Source: an uncultured Eubacteriales bacterium (GTDB taxonomy: Bacteria; Bacillota; Clostridia; TANB77; UBA1234). Taken from it: DNA of 64,000 nucleotides. Location: positions 126,130 through 190,129 of the forward strand of contig CASDSU010000016.1 in NCBI GenBank assembly GCA_949283575.1, in the 5' to 3' direction. Of this stretch, positions 17,817 through 26,524 are shown piece after piece. Each line of letters starts with the position of its first letter. Position 1 is the stretch's first letter. The notes under the pieces are model-generated. The model was not told the DNA's origin and ran no database searches. It saw only the letters and a list, made by a program, of their open reading frames with translations. The translations under genes and the position numbers were made by a program.

Positions 17817-19457
17817 ATGAAAATTACCTTTTTAGGTGCGACGAGAACTGTTACTGGTTCAAATATTTTAGTTGAAACTAATAATAAAAAATTTATTATG
17901 GATTGTGGTCTTTATCAAGGTCAACAAAAAGAAATAATGCTTAATAGTGATTCGTTTCTTTTTAATCCAAATGAAATTGATTTTGTGCTATTATCTCATG
18001 CGCATATTGACCACTCAGGAAGGATTCCTAAACTTTATGTTGATGGATATAGAGGTCCTGTATATGCTACAAAAGCAACTTGTGATCTTTGTGAAATAAT
18101 GCTACCTGATAGTGGATACATTCAAGAATCAGAAATTGAATGGTTAAATAGAAAAAGAAGAAGAGAAGGTAAACATGAGTTACCTCCTTTATATACATAC
18201 AATGATGCAATTGATTCACTTGCCTTATTTGAAAGGGTTCAATATGATGAAATTTTTCAAATAGATTCGAATATCAAAGTTAGATTTACTGATGCCGGTC
18301 ATATGCTTGGATCAAGTATAATTGAGGTATGGGTAAAAGAAAATGGAAAAGAGCAAAAGATTGTATTTACTGGAGATTTAGGAAATAACAATATTCCTCT
18401 TTTAAGAGAACATTCTATTGTTGATGAAACTGATATTCTAATCATGGAGTCGACATATGGTAATAGAGTTCATGAAGAAAAGGTTTCAAAAGCAGAAGAA
18501 TTTTTAAACATTGTTTCTAAAACTTTAGAAAGAGGAGGAAATGTAATAATTCCTTCATTTGCAGTTGGTAGAACTCAAGAGATTATTTATGAACTTCAAA
18601 AAAGTAAGCAGAATGAAGATGAGAACTTCAGACGTGAATTTGATGAGGTTATGAATGCTAAAGTTTATGTAGATAGTCCACTTGCGACATCTGCTACAGA
18701 AGTATTTTTAAAGAATCTAGATTGTTTAGATGAATTTGTTCAGGAAGATATTAGAGAAGGTAAAAAGCCTCTTGACTTTAATGGACTTCGTTTTACTCAG
18801 TCTGTTGATGAATCAAAGGAATTAAATGCAAATGCTAATCAATCGATAATTATTTCTGCCAGTGGTATGTGTGAAGTAGGTAGAATTAAACACCATTTGA
18901 AACATAACCTATGGAGAAAAGATAGCACAATCTTATTTGTTGGATATCAAGCTGTTGGAACACTTGGTAGAAAAATCGTAGATGGTGCTAAAAACGTAAA
19001 ATTATTTGGTGAAGAAATTACTGTAAATGCTGACGTTAGATATATCGAAGGTTTCTCCGGTCATGCTGATAAAAATGGATTATTAAACTTTATTGAAACG
19101 TTTAGTTCGAAACCAAAACAAGTTTATCTAGTTCATGGTGATGAAGATGCACAATTTGAACTTGCTGAAGAAATTGGAAATAGATTTGGTATTCCTGTTG
19201 AAATTCCAATGCGTGGAGATATCTATGATGTAGATGTTGATAGAATTAAGAAGACTGGCGAGTTAAGATCACCAAACGAAAATCAATACATCAGACTAGA
19301 AGTTCTAGAGAAGATGGAAACACTTCGCGAAGAACTTGCAGAGATGACGATGATTGTTGGAGAAGATTTGAAAGAAGAGACAAACGATTCAAAAGTAAAA
19401 GAAATAATGGAAAAATTGAAAGCGTTAGAGATACAGATTGTGGAGATATTGAAGTAA
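17817..19457 (+). CDS. Metallo-beta-lactamase/beta-CASP ribonuclease (CPSF/YSH1-like)
   Basis: 546 residues. An MBL fold with HAHIDH (61-66) zinc motif, a further zinc Asp in TGDLG, a beta-CASP insertion (about 200-350) and an RMMBL C-terminal motif (GFSGHAD near 413). Proteins of this COG1236 group process RNA, but their bacterial substrates are mostly unknown; it is not the RNase J subgroup. A helical tail (about 490-546) is added. It lies 39 bases after ftsK with AAGGAGG before ATG 17817 and is probably in that operon. Confidence 0.9.
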   Translation: MKITFLGATRTVTGSNILVETNNKKFIMDCGLYQGQQKEIMLNSDSFLFNPNEIDFVLLSHAHIDHSGRIPKLYVDGYRGPVYATKATCDLCEIMLPDSGYIQESEIEWLNRKRRREGKHELPPLYTYNDAIDSLALFERVQYDEIFQIDSNIKVRFTDAGHMLGSSIIEVWVKENGKEQKIVFTGDLGNNNIPLLREHSIVDETDILIMESTYGNRVHEEKVSKAEEFLNIVSKTLERGGNVIIPSFAVGRTQEIIYELQKSKQNEDENFRREFDEVMNAKVYVDSPLATSATEVFLKNLDCLDEFVQEDIREGKKPLDFNGLRFTQSVDESKELNANANQSIIISASGMCEVGRIKHHLKHNLWRKDSTILFVGYQAVGTLGRKIVDGAKNVKLFGEEITVNADVRYIEGFSGHADKNGLLNFIETFSSKPKQVYLVHGDEDAQFELAEEIGNRFGIPVEIPMRGDIYDVDVDRIKKTGELRSPNENQYIRLEVLEKMETLREELAEMTMIVGEDLKEETNDSKVKEIMEKLKALEIQIVEILK

Positions 19458-19534
19458 AAACAATAAGACAAATCCTGAAAGCAGTGAACTTGTAACTGTA
19501 GAATAGGTAGGGAGTGAACTTTAGAGATGGATAA

Positions 19535-19792
19535 AGTAATTTTTTATTTATATATATTTATAGTATTATAAAAAAAGGAATTATATCATCTAATAAAGGT
19601 AAAGAAAAATGTGAAAAATATCTATTGATTAATAAGATTGAATTGTTTGTTTCAATATTCATTTCTATTATTCAATGTTTTAATTTACGAATTCTTTCCA
19701 TATATACATTGATATTGTCATTGAGTTATTTGATATTTTTTATCAATTTATACATTACTAATTCATATTCTTATATTCCTATTGGGTATTAA
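19535..19792 (+). pseudogene. Possible remnant of a small membrane protein gene
   Basis: The 19458-19836 interval has no normal gene, but one frame is open for 85 codons (19535-19792) without a start codon. It encodes a Lys/Asn-rich segment followed by about 50 strongly hydrophobic residues (FVSIFISIIQ..., LILSLSYLIFFI). A start with a plausible ribosome binding site (AGGGAG, ATG 19527) lies in another frame and stops after 14 codons at TAA. This could be a frameshifted remnant, or chance in AT-rich DNA. The hydrophobic tail is not assigned to a family. Confidence 0.3.
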
Positions 19793-19824
19793 AAAGTACT
19801 GCCTTCAAGGCAGTACTTTTTTTA
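19791..19824 (+). terminator. Bidirectional intrinsic terminator
   Basis: AAAAAGTACTGCCTT, a 2-base loop and the exact complement, flanked by A and T runs. It serves both the upstream plus-strand region and the convergent membrane protein gene at 19837-20205. Confidence 0.9.
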
Positions 19825-19836
19825 GAATAATTGATA

Positions 19837-20205
19837 TTAAAGCGTTTGCTTACCTGGTACCATAGCTGCAATTATTCCATATATAACAGCGCCAACGATT
19901 GCAGATAGCATGCTTATGTTGTAGCCAGCAACAAAAAATTGTGTTGCATAAAGTACAACTACTGAAACAACAAAACCGACAATTCCTCTACCAAATGGTG
20001 TTGCATCAACGCCTAAAATTAAGTTAAATAAATAATCCATTACAGATAAAACTACCGCGGCAAGTAGTAGTGTCCAAAATGATTCAATTTCAAAGCCAGG
20101 CGTGAAAAATGCTGTTACAGCAAGTATGATTGCAGATGTAATAAATCTTGTAATCATTCCACCCATTGTCATCTGATTAGAAGAATTTTTTGCTTTATTA
20201 TCCAT
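19837..20205 (-). CDS. Four-helix membrane protein (phage holin family 4 superfamily)
   Basis: 122 residues with four hydrophobic segments after a short polar N-terminus (MDNKAKNSSNQ). The pattern fits the 4-TMS phage holin superfamily, a chromosomal family of unclear function in Firmicutes and not evidence of a prophage. The start is ATG 20205 because AAAGGAGG precedes it; the longer open frame upstream has no ribosome binding site. Confidence 0.75.
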   Translation of the reverse strand: MDNKAKNSSNQMTMGGMITRFITSAIILAVTAFFTPGFEIESFWTLLLAAVVLSVMDYLFNLILGVDATPFGRGIVGFVVSVVVLYATQFFVAGYNISMLSAIVGAVIYGIIAAMVPGKQTL

Positions 20206-20355
20206 TTTGTTTACCTCCTTTATAAAGTGAAGTTCATACACAATAATTATTATCAATAAATAATAAAATTATACAAAGTCTGAATATTTTTTTATTTTAA
20301 ACAAAAAATAGAATTAATAATTATATGAAAAGATTTGAAAATAAAGGAGATTAAT

Positions 20356-21030
20356 ATGGCAACTACTTTTTTAAAAACAATCATTATATATTTGTTAGTT
20401 TTAATTGCAGTGAGATTAATGGGGAAACGTGAGCTTGGACAATTACAACCATTTGAACTTGTTGTTATTATAATAATTGCGGATGTGGCAAGTGTACCGA
20501 TGCAAGATGTTGGGACGCCTTTACTTCAAGGAATAATTCCAATACTTGCGTTGTTGGTAGGTGAAATTGCAGTATCATATTTAAATATCAAATTTACATT
20601 TTTTAATAAGTTGATATCTGGTAGATCTACTGTATTAATTGATCAGGGACGTATTTTAGAAAAAAGTTTGAAAAAACAACGTTATACTATAGAAGGATTA
20701 ATGCAAGAACTTAGGATTGCAGGATATCCAGATATTTCAGATATAGAATATGCAATTTTGGAAACTAGTGGGCAACTTAGTATTATTCCCAAAACTGAAA
20801 AAAATAATGTGACTATTGGAGATTTAAAAATTAAGCAAGACAAAGTTGGATACCCAAGAGTTATTATTAGAGAAGGAACCATATATGAGAATAATTTGAA
20901 AGATTTGAATTTAGATAGGAAATGGCTAGATAAAAATTTAGAGGATAGAAAAACGAAACTCAGTGATGTGTTTGTTTTAGTTGTAGACGAGTCAAATAAA
21001 ATTTATTTTCAAAAAAAAGAAAGTGAGTAA
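20356..21030 (+). CDS. DUF421 membrane protein (YetF/YkjA-like)
   Basis: 224 residues. Three hydrophobic segments in the first 80 residues enclose the conserved RLMGKRELGQLQPFELVVII region, followed by a cytoplasmic alpha/beta domain (about 85-215). This matches DUF421/YetF proteins, which are frequent in spore formers; one relative has been linked to spore germination and others to stress. Start ATG 20356 after AAAGGAG. The DUF4363 gene follows two bases after the stop, as is usual for this pair. Confidence 0.88.
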   Translation: MATTFLKTIIIYLLVLIAVRLMGKRELGQLQPFELVVIIIIADVASVPMQDVGTPLLQGIIPILALLVGEIAVSYLNIKFTFFNKLISGRSTVLIDQGRILEKSLKKQRYTIEGLMQELRIAGYPDISDIEYAILETSGQLSIIPKTEKNNVTIGDLKIKQDKVGYPRVIIREGTIYENNLKDLNLDRKWLDKNLEDRKTKLSDVFVLVVDESNKIYFQKKESE

Positions 21031-21032
21031 AC

Positions 21033-21410
21033 ATGAAGGATTTGATAATTATTATTGTAATTCTGGGAGTCATTTTTGGTGGAACTTATTTCCAAAATAA
21101 ATATTTAGACAAAACAACGGAGGATTTAGTTAGCGTAATAAATAAAATGGAAGAAAATATGAGTGCTCCGCGTGAAGAGAAAGAGAAAATAGTTGAAGAG
21201 CTTCTTAATAAGTGGGAAAAATATGAAAAGCCTTGGATTGCACTTCAATATCATCATAATATTAACACAATAGAAGATTTATTGATTGAATGTTATACAT
21301 TTTATTTAGAAGGGGATGAAACTCATTTTTTATTAAATGCGCGAATAATAAACAGAAATATGGATGATTTGAAGAATAGAGAAGGAATATCTATTGTAAA
21401 TGTCTTATAA
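21033..21410 (+). CDS. DUF4363 membrane-anchored protein
   Basis: 125 residues. An N-terminal membrane helix (4-20) is followed by a helical extracytoplasmic domain (DLVSVINKMEENM, NKWEKYEKPWIAL). The family commonly sits with DUF421 genes, here in a tight operon, so the two may form one membrane complex. Function unknown. Confidence 0.8.
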   Translation: MKDLIIIIVILGVIFGGTYFQNKYLDKTTEDLVSVINKMEENMSAPREEKEKIVEELLNKWEKYEKPWIALQYHHNINTIEDLLIECYTFYLEGDETHFLLNARIINRNMDDLKNREGISIVNVL

Positions 21411-21441
21411 AGGCTAAAATGGTCATAAAAAGCTAAATTTC

Positions 21442-21470
21442 TTGCTTTTTTGATTTTTCTATTGTAGAAT
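21442..21470 (+). promoter_or_regulatory. Promoter of the foreign-type MBL nuclease gene
   Basis: TTGCTT (21442-21447), 17-base spacer, TAGAAT (21465-21470). A second TTGACA at 21491 lies in the leader without a good -10 at 17 bases. Confidence 0.55.
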
Positions 21471-21532
21471 GGTTTCGGTAGATTATTTGGTTGACAAAAT
21501 ACCTCGTATTAAAATTTAAAGGAGGAAAAGAT

Positions 21533-23200
21533 ATGCTGAGTGACTCCGCGCGAAGTTTCCCCATAGTTGAGCCTTTTTTCATTGGTGGAGTTGGCGACGA
21601 AGTTACGGCTTCTAGTGCAATTCTACGAGTTAGGACCAGCGATGGTCGTATTGCTCAAATCATGATGGACGCAGGTGCTGCGCAAGGCGAGGATGAGTTC
21701 AGAAATTTTGATTATCCGATTACTGGATCTGAAATCGATGCAATCGTTCTTACACACGCACATTACGATCACATCGGCAACTTGGTACTGCTTCACAAAT
21801 CAGGTTTTACGGGAAATATCTATGTTACAGACATTGCCAAGAAGCTTTCGTATCCTATGCTTGTTGATGCTGCTGGAATTCAAGAACATCATCCTGGTGA
21901 TGCCGTAAAACGGGCTCGAAAGATTATGCGCGAAACTACTAATCGTATCACGCAGAAGCGACTTCTCACAACGAAGTATAGCGATATGAAGGGGCTTGAT
22001 TCTGCAATATCCCAGCTTGATGCTGCAGAATATGAACCGCTTTATACGCAAGAGGACATCGAGGCAGTGAAACAGATGTTTAGAACTGTCAAACCGGCTA
22101 CGTACGTAGAGGTCATGGAAGGCATTACGATTCGTATGTTTCCGACGACACATCAAAACGGTGCTGTACGTGTTGAAGTGCACGTAAAAGATCCGAATGG
22201 TTCTAGGTATGGCATTGCCTTTACGGGAGATATCGGGCCGGGCAATTCGCTCTTGTATGAACAGATGTATGACTACAAGAATGACGAAATTGATTGCCTC
22301 GTGCTTGAATGTCTGCACGGCGTTAAAGAACCTGTCGAAACGCTCGAAACTTCTATCAAAAGGCTTTTCGAAATTATTCGCAAGGCCAAAAGACAGAAGA
22401 AACATGTTGTGCTCTTGGGTTTTTCGCTTGACCGCAATGCTCAGCTGGTGTTTCTCATGAACTGTCTTAGAAAGAAGGGAATCTATATTGACGTTGTTGT
22501 TGATTCTCCTCTTACTATGACAGAGCTTGGAATATATCAGTCAACGTATTCGCAGGATAGCAAGTGGTTCAAGGATTTGGGCTACGATCCGTTTGGAACT
22601 GATGATTTCAAGGTCATCAAATCCTATCGGGATCACGTTGAATCGGTATTGCATGGTGAAGCCCCCCGAGTTATCATTACTGCCTCTGCAAACGGCAATG
22701 GCGGCCGAGTTATCGACTACTTCGAAAATTGCTTGCAACGGGATGACTATATCTTTGTTGTATGCGGTTGGGTTGGTCCGGGTACTCCGAGTCGCTTAAT
22801 TCTTGAGTGCGACTATGGCAAGAAGGTAGATCTTCCCGACAGAACCTATGTCAAACGTTGTAAGACATACTGGCTCCACGGTTTCTCATCTCATGGCTAC
22901 TATCCAGAGATGGAAGCGGCTGTTAAAGACTATCCTAATGCGAAAACGGTTATCCTCAATCATGCACGTACGGAGGATAAGATCGCAGTTGGAGAGAAAT
23001 TGCAGGAGTTCTTCGATGGTGAAATCTTGATGCCCCGGATTTACGATGCATATGAGCTTTCGGCTGAGCCTACGGTAATTCTCGATGAGGATAACATTCT
23101 TCTCGATTTCGATGGTGTTATCGATAGGAGAATTGTCCTTGATGAGTATGAACGCGAGTTTGTGCTTGGAGAAGGTTCATACGATACTACAGACGACTAA
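21533..23200 (+). CDS. MBL/beta-CASP ribonuclease-like protein, horizontally acquired codon style
   Basis: 555 residues. MBL motif HAHYDH (about 81-86), a zinc Asp in TGDIG and a downstream His/Asp pair in a beta-CASP/RMMBL arrangement (GFSSHGYYPEM near 460, ILNHART). It is a CPSF-like zinc hydrolase, probably acting on RNA, clearly distinct from the one at 17817. Start ATG 21533 after AAAGGAGG; a TTG at 21491 in frame belongs to a promoter-like TTGACA. Arginine is mostly CGN and C/G-ending codons abound, unlike all immediate neighbours. Its own promoter and terminator mark it as an independent, likely transferred unit. Confidence 0.88.
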   Translation: MLSDSARSFPIVEPFFIGGVGDEVTASSAILRVRTSDGRIAQIMMDAGAAQGEDEFRNFDYPITGSEIDAIVLTHAHYDHIGNLVLLHKSGFTGNIYVTDIAKKLSYPMLVDAAGIQEHHPGDAVKRARKIMRETTNRITQKRLLTTKYSDMKGLDSAISQLDAAEYEPLYTQEDIEAVKQMFRTVKPATYVEVMEGITIRMFPTTHQNGAVRVEVHVKDPNGSRYGIAFTGDIGPGNSLLYEQMYDYKNDEIDCLVLECLHGVKEPVETLETSIKRLFEIIRKAKRQKKHVVLLGFSLDRNAQLVFLMNCLRKKGIYIDVVVDSPLTMTELGIYQSTYSQDSKWFKDLGYDPFGTDDFKVIKSYRDHVESVLHGEAPRVIITASANGNGGRVIDYFENCLQRDDYIFVVCGWVGPGTPSRLILECDYGKKVDLPDRTYVKRCKTYWLHGFSSHGYYPEMEAAVKDYPNAKTVILNHARTEDKIAVGEKLQEFFDGEILMPRIYDAYELSAEPTVILDEDNILLDFDGVIDRRIVLDEYEREFVLGEGSYDTTDD

Positions 23201-23213
23201 TATAACACAAACT

Positions 23214-23237
23214 AAAAAAGATGACTCTTTGTGAGTC
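23214..23237 (+). terminator. Intrinsic terminator of the 21533 gene
   Basis: AAAAAGATGACTC, 5-base loop, GAGTCATCTTTTT; nearly perfect. Confidence 0.9.
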
Positions 23238-23325
23238 ATCTTTTTCTTTGTATTGGAAATAATATTGATATTGCGTGGAAAAAGAAATATAATTCTAAGA
23301 AGTGAAATTGTAAAGGATGATATTT

Positions 23326-24198
23326 ATGAAGAAAAAAATATTTATTATTGTATTTCTTATACTGGTAGTTGTACTTTTTTTAGTGCGATTACAGATTGAT
23401 GCAAATGTAATACAAATATCTAGGTTTAACCTAGAATCTTCAAAGATTCCAAAATCATTTGATGGATATAAAATTGTGCATATATCTGATTTGCATAGTA
23501 AGGAATTTGGAAAAGATAACAAGCCACTGATTGAGAAAATAACTCAAGAAAAACCTGATATTGTTGTACTTACAGGTGATATGGTTAGTGCAAACGAAAC
23601 TGATTATACGGTTTTCTTTTCACTGGTAAGTGAACTTACTCAAAAATATAAGGTATATTTTATACCTGGAAATCATGAACAAGCTCTTAATCTAAAGGAG
23701 AAGAGTGAAATTATTACTTATCTTGAAGATAGAGGCGTGGATGTCTTAGATAATGAGGTTGCTATTATAAAAAGCGGGGATGAAGAAATAAATCTTTATG
23801 GTTTATGGTATAGCAACAAGTATTATTCGGAAAATGATGAATACATCTTGGATGAAGAGCTAATTTCCGAATTGATAGGAGAGGCGCACGAAGATAGCTA
23901 CAATATATTGCTATCGCATAATCCTAGATATTTCCTTACTTATGCACAGTGGGGTGCTGATCTTACACTTTCTGGGCATGTGCATGGCGGTATGGTTAGG
24001 ATTCCTTTTGTTGGAGCAATTTTTTCGCCAGATGAAGGATTCTTTCCGAAGTATGATGCTGGTCTATATACTGAAGAATCAGGAAAAAGCATTGTAGTGA
24101 GCAGAGGTCTTGGCAGTGGAAGTAGAGGCTTTAGGCTTTTTAATAGACCTGATTTGGTTGTTATAACATTGCATTCTGTAGAAAAAGGTGTCGACTAG
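23326..24198 (+). CDS. Membrane-anchored metallophosphoesterase (YkuE/YaeI-like)
   Basis: 290 residues. A signal anchor (about 4-21) precedes a calcineurin-like phosphoesterase with ISDLHS, TGDMVS, PGNHE, LLSHNP and SGHVHGG motifs, giving the full two-metal site. Relatives act on phosphoesters outside or at the membrane. Start ATG 23326 after AAAGGATG; the ATG at 23317 is inside that site. The terminator overlaps the stop codon. Confidence 0.88.
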   Translation: MKKKIFIIVFLILVVVLFLVRLQIDANVIQISRFNLESSKIPKSFDGYKIVHISDLHSKEFGKDNKPLIEKITQEKPDIVVLTGDMVSANETDYTVFFSLVSELTQKYKVYFIPGNHEQALNLKEKSEIITYLEDRGVDVLDNEVAIIKSGDEEINLYGLWYSNKYYSENDEYILDEELISELIGEAHEDSYNILLSHNPRYFLTYAQWGADLTLSGHVHGGMVRIPFVGAIFSPDEGFFPKYDAGLYTEESGKSIVVSRGLGSGSRGFRLFNRPDLVVITLHSVEKGVD

Positions 24199-24210
24199 GC
24201 ACCTTTTTTG
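24182..24210 (+). terminator. Terminator overlapping the phosphoesterase stop codon
   Basis: AAAAAGGTG and CACCTTTTTT arms around a 9-base loop; the 5' arm is still coding. Confidence 0.85.
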
Positions 24211-24266
24211 TGTTATTATGGTAACTGAATGATATATATATATTAGGTAGAAACGAGTTGAAAAAA

Positions 24267-25551
24267 ATGAATATAAATAAAAGAAAAGTTGCCTTTTATA
24301 CATTGCGGTTGTAAGGTTAATCAATATGAGACAAATGCAATGACGGAAGGATTTAAAAATGCCGGTTATGAAGTTGTAGAATATGAGAAATATGCAGATG
24401 TTTATGTTGTGAATACATGTACTGTGACTAATATGAGCGACAGAAAATCTAGACAAATATTAAGACGTGCTAAAGAATTAAATCCAGATGCTATACTTTG
24501 TGCGGTGGGTTGTTATGCTCAAGTGTCAATGGATGAATTAGCAAAAATAAAAGAAATAGATTTAATTCTTGGAAACAACGATAAGAAACATATTATAGAA
24601 AAAATAGAAGAATTGGTTGCTTCAAAAGAGAAACTGTTTGAAGTTTCAAGTATGCTTGATGAAAGAGAATATACCGAATGGGATTATACAGCATACACAG
24701 ACAAAGCTAGAGCAGAAATAAAAATACAAGATGGATGTGATAGGTATTGTACATATTGCATAATTCCATATGCTCGTGGTCCAGTCAGAAGTAGAAAGTC
24801 TCAAGAAATATGTGATGAAATTAGAAAGATTGCCGAAACAGGAATAAAAGAGATTGTTATAACAGGAATTCATATCTCTTCATATGGAAAAGATTTAAAG
24901 GATAAATCAACTCTTATTGATTTGTTGGAAAAAATTAACGAGATTGAAGGTATAGAGAGAATAAGATTAGGTTCTTTAGAACCCCTTATTATTACAGAAG
25001 AATTTGTAACAAGATTAAAAAAATTAAACAAGATTTGTAATCATTTTCATTTATCACTTCAAAGTGGTTGTGATTCAACACTTGAGCGTATGAATAGAAG
25101 GTATACCACTGATGAGTTTAGAAAAATTGTAAATATATTAAGGAACAATATTGAAGAAGTTGCTTTGACAACTGATGTAATCGTAGGATTTCCGGGTGAG
25201 ACAGACGAAGAGTTTGAAGTTACATATAAATTTTTAGAAGAAATAAAATTTTCTAAAATGCATGTGTTTAAATACTCACCAAGAAGAGGTACGAAAGCTG
25301 CAACATTCCCAAAGCAAGTAGATGGAAAGGTTAAAGATGTAAGGAGCGAAAGATTAATAAAACTATCTTTAGAAAACGAAATTGCATTTGCGGAGAAATA
25401 CTTAAATAAAGAAATAAAGGTTCTTTTCGAGAATGAACATAATGGGCATACGACTAACTATATAGAAGTTTACTCAAATGAAGAAAGAAAAGCTAATTCG
25501 TTAGTTGACGTGGTAGTAATAGAACAAAAAAATGGTGTTATACAATGTTAA
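24267..25551 (+). CDS. mtaB: tRNA t6A37 methylthiotransferase MtaB, with apparent +1 frameshift at the 5' end
   Basis: Radical SAM enzyme that adds a methylthio group to t6A37 of tRNA. The main frame (24289-25551) has the UPF0004 domain (GCKVNQYET, NTCTVT), the radical SAM motif CDRYCTYC (about residue 148) and a TRAM-like C-terminus. The family N-terminus VAFYTLGCKVNQ is present but split: ATG 24267 reads MNINKRKVAFYTL, then an extra base (C at 24306) is needed to be skipped to continue GCKVNQ. Reading without the shift gives a stop three codons on. In the main frame only a TTG (24289) without ribosome binding site is available. Either a sequencing error or a real frameshift. Confidence 0.85.
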
Positions 25552-25615
25552 TTTTTCTTGAACTTTTAAAATGTTTATTATAAAATTTTATTAACATTTG
25601 AAAGGAGTAAGAAAG

Positions 25616-25999
25616 ATGGTAATTAACGAAGAAAAAAGACAAAAATTTATGGAGTACGCAGGAAAAAGAGTAAATAATGTTTTGCACGACATGCAAATTC
25701 TAGAGCCGATGTCTAGAAGTGCTGCGTATGATTTTACGAGACAAGATGTAGATGAAATGTTTGCAGCAATGCAAGAAACATTAAATAATGTAAGAGCAGA
25801 ATTTGAAAAGAAATTTGAAGAGAAAGCTAGAGCTGAGAAAAAAGTTTTTACATTTGGACAAACAGCACCAGCTGAAGCAACAGCTACTGTTGCAAGTACA
25901 CCAGTAGTATCAGCTACAAATATAGCAGAGGAAATCGAACCTGCAACATCAGCAGAAACAGCTACAACAGCTATTTCGTCAGTTGAAGATACTTTTTAA
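25616..25999 (+). CDS. Unknown protein with helical N-terminus and Ala/Thr-rich tail
   Basis: 127 residues, soluble. The first 75 residues are charged and helical (VINEEKRQKFMEYAGKRV..., ending in a Lys/Glu run), and the last ~45 are low-complexity Ala/Thr/Val/Glu, probably disordered. Start ATG 25616 after AAAGGAG; the TTG at 25598 precedes the site. Not recognised. Codon use is normal for the host. No terminator is seen before the next promoter at 26004. Confidence 0.65.
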   Translation: MVINEEKRQKFMEYAGKRVNNVLHDMQILEPMSRSAAYDFTRQDVDEMFAAMQETLNNVRAEFEKKFEEKARAEKKVFTFGQTAPAEATATVASTPVVSATNIAEEIEPATSAETATTAISSVEDTF

Positions 26000-26003
26000 A
26001 AAG

Positions 26004-26032
26004 TTGACAAAATACAGTTTTTATAGTAGAAT
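26004..26032 (+). promoter_or_regulatory. Strong sigma-A promoter of the 26080 gene
   Basis: TTGACA (26004-26009), 17-base spacer, TAGAAT (26027-26032). It begins only four bases after the preceding stop codon. Confidence 0.8.
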
Positions 26033-26079
26033 ACGTATGGTTTAAGAACCTTATATCAAACGTATTGGAGGGAGTTTTT

Positions 26080-26313
26080 ATGAAGATGACTCTAAAGCAA
26101 GTCCGAACCAATTTCCCTGGATGTATCCCTTGCCAATCCGACAATATCACGGCTTCTTGCTCTGATGATGCACAGTGCAAAGTGCGGTTCCATCTGAGCG
26201 AGCCTAACAGCCCGGTGATTCAAGCTATTGAAGTCACCTGCGGTGATTGCGGCGAATCTGGTTACTATACGGTCGGCCATCTCGGCGTGACCCGCAAGCA
26301 GCTGAATCTGTAA
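26080..26313 (+). CDS. Small Cys-rich protein of unknown function, foreign codon use
   Basis: 77 residues. CIPC near residue 15, further cysteines at about 26, 33 and a CGDCGESG knuckle near 54-61 suggest a zinc-ribbon-like fold. ATG 26080 lies after GGAGGGAG; the in-frame TTG 26065 overlaps that site. Codons such as CGG, CCC, ATC, AGC and CTG contrast sharply with adjacent AT-rich genes. It has its own promoter and terminator and is a clear candidate for recent acquisition. Confidence 0.68.
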   Translation: MKMTLKQVRTNFPGCIPCQSDNITASCSDDAQCKVRFHLSEPNSPVIQAIEVTCGDCGESGYYTVGHLGVTRKQLNL

Positions 26314-26382
26314 GTGTGTAAACACTGCTTTGACGGCTACGAGCAAGTAACCTGAGAAATTTATGACCACCTTGCCAAGGTG

Positions 26383-26419
26383 CCCCATCGAACTTATTTC
26401 GGTGGGGATTTTTATTTTT
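26383..26419 (+). terminator. Intrinsic terminator of the 26080 gene
   Basis: CCCCATCGAA (26383-26392) pairs with TTCGGTGGGG (26398-26407) with one G-U, then ATTTTTATTTTT. A smaller CACCTTG/CAAGGTG hairpin sits just upstream. Confidence 0.85.
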
Positions 26420-26430
26420 GACGAAATTTG

Positions 26431-26460
26431 TTGCAATAACACAAATGAGTATGATATAAT
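26431..26460 (+). promoter_or_regulatory. Promoter of helD-like gene
   Basis: TTGCAA (26431-26436), 18-base spacer, TATAAT (26455-26460). Confidence 0.6.
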
Positions 26461-26524
26461 TCATCCATTCGTGTTGTTTGCGCGTAAAAATAGATAATCT
26501 TATATAAGTGGAGGTGTCATTTTA

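Noticed and set aside
19837-20205. Holin-like protein as evidence of a prophage
   Set aside because: The family is common on Firmicutes chromosomes and no other phage gene is nearby.
21491-21532. N-terminal extension of the MBL gene from TTG 21491
   Set aside because: The TTG is part of a TTGACA box and the extension would translate through the AAAGGAGG site; ATG 21533 is the start.
21800-22405. Long minus-strand open frame of about 200 codons
   Set aside because: It is the complement of the MBL nuclease gene; composition is not protein-like and there is no ribosome binding site.
26092-26464. Minus-strand open frames over the small Cys-rich gene and its terminator
   Set aside because: They run through the terminator hairpin and promoter of helD and lack start signals.
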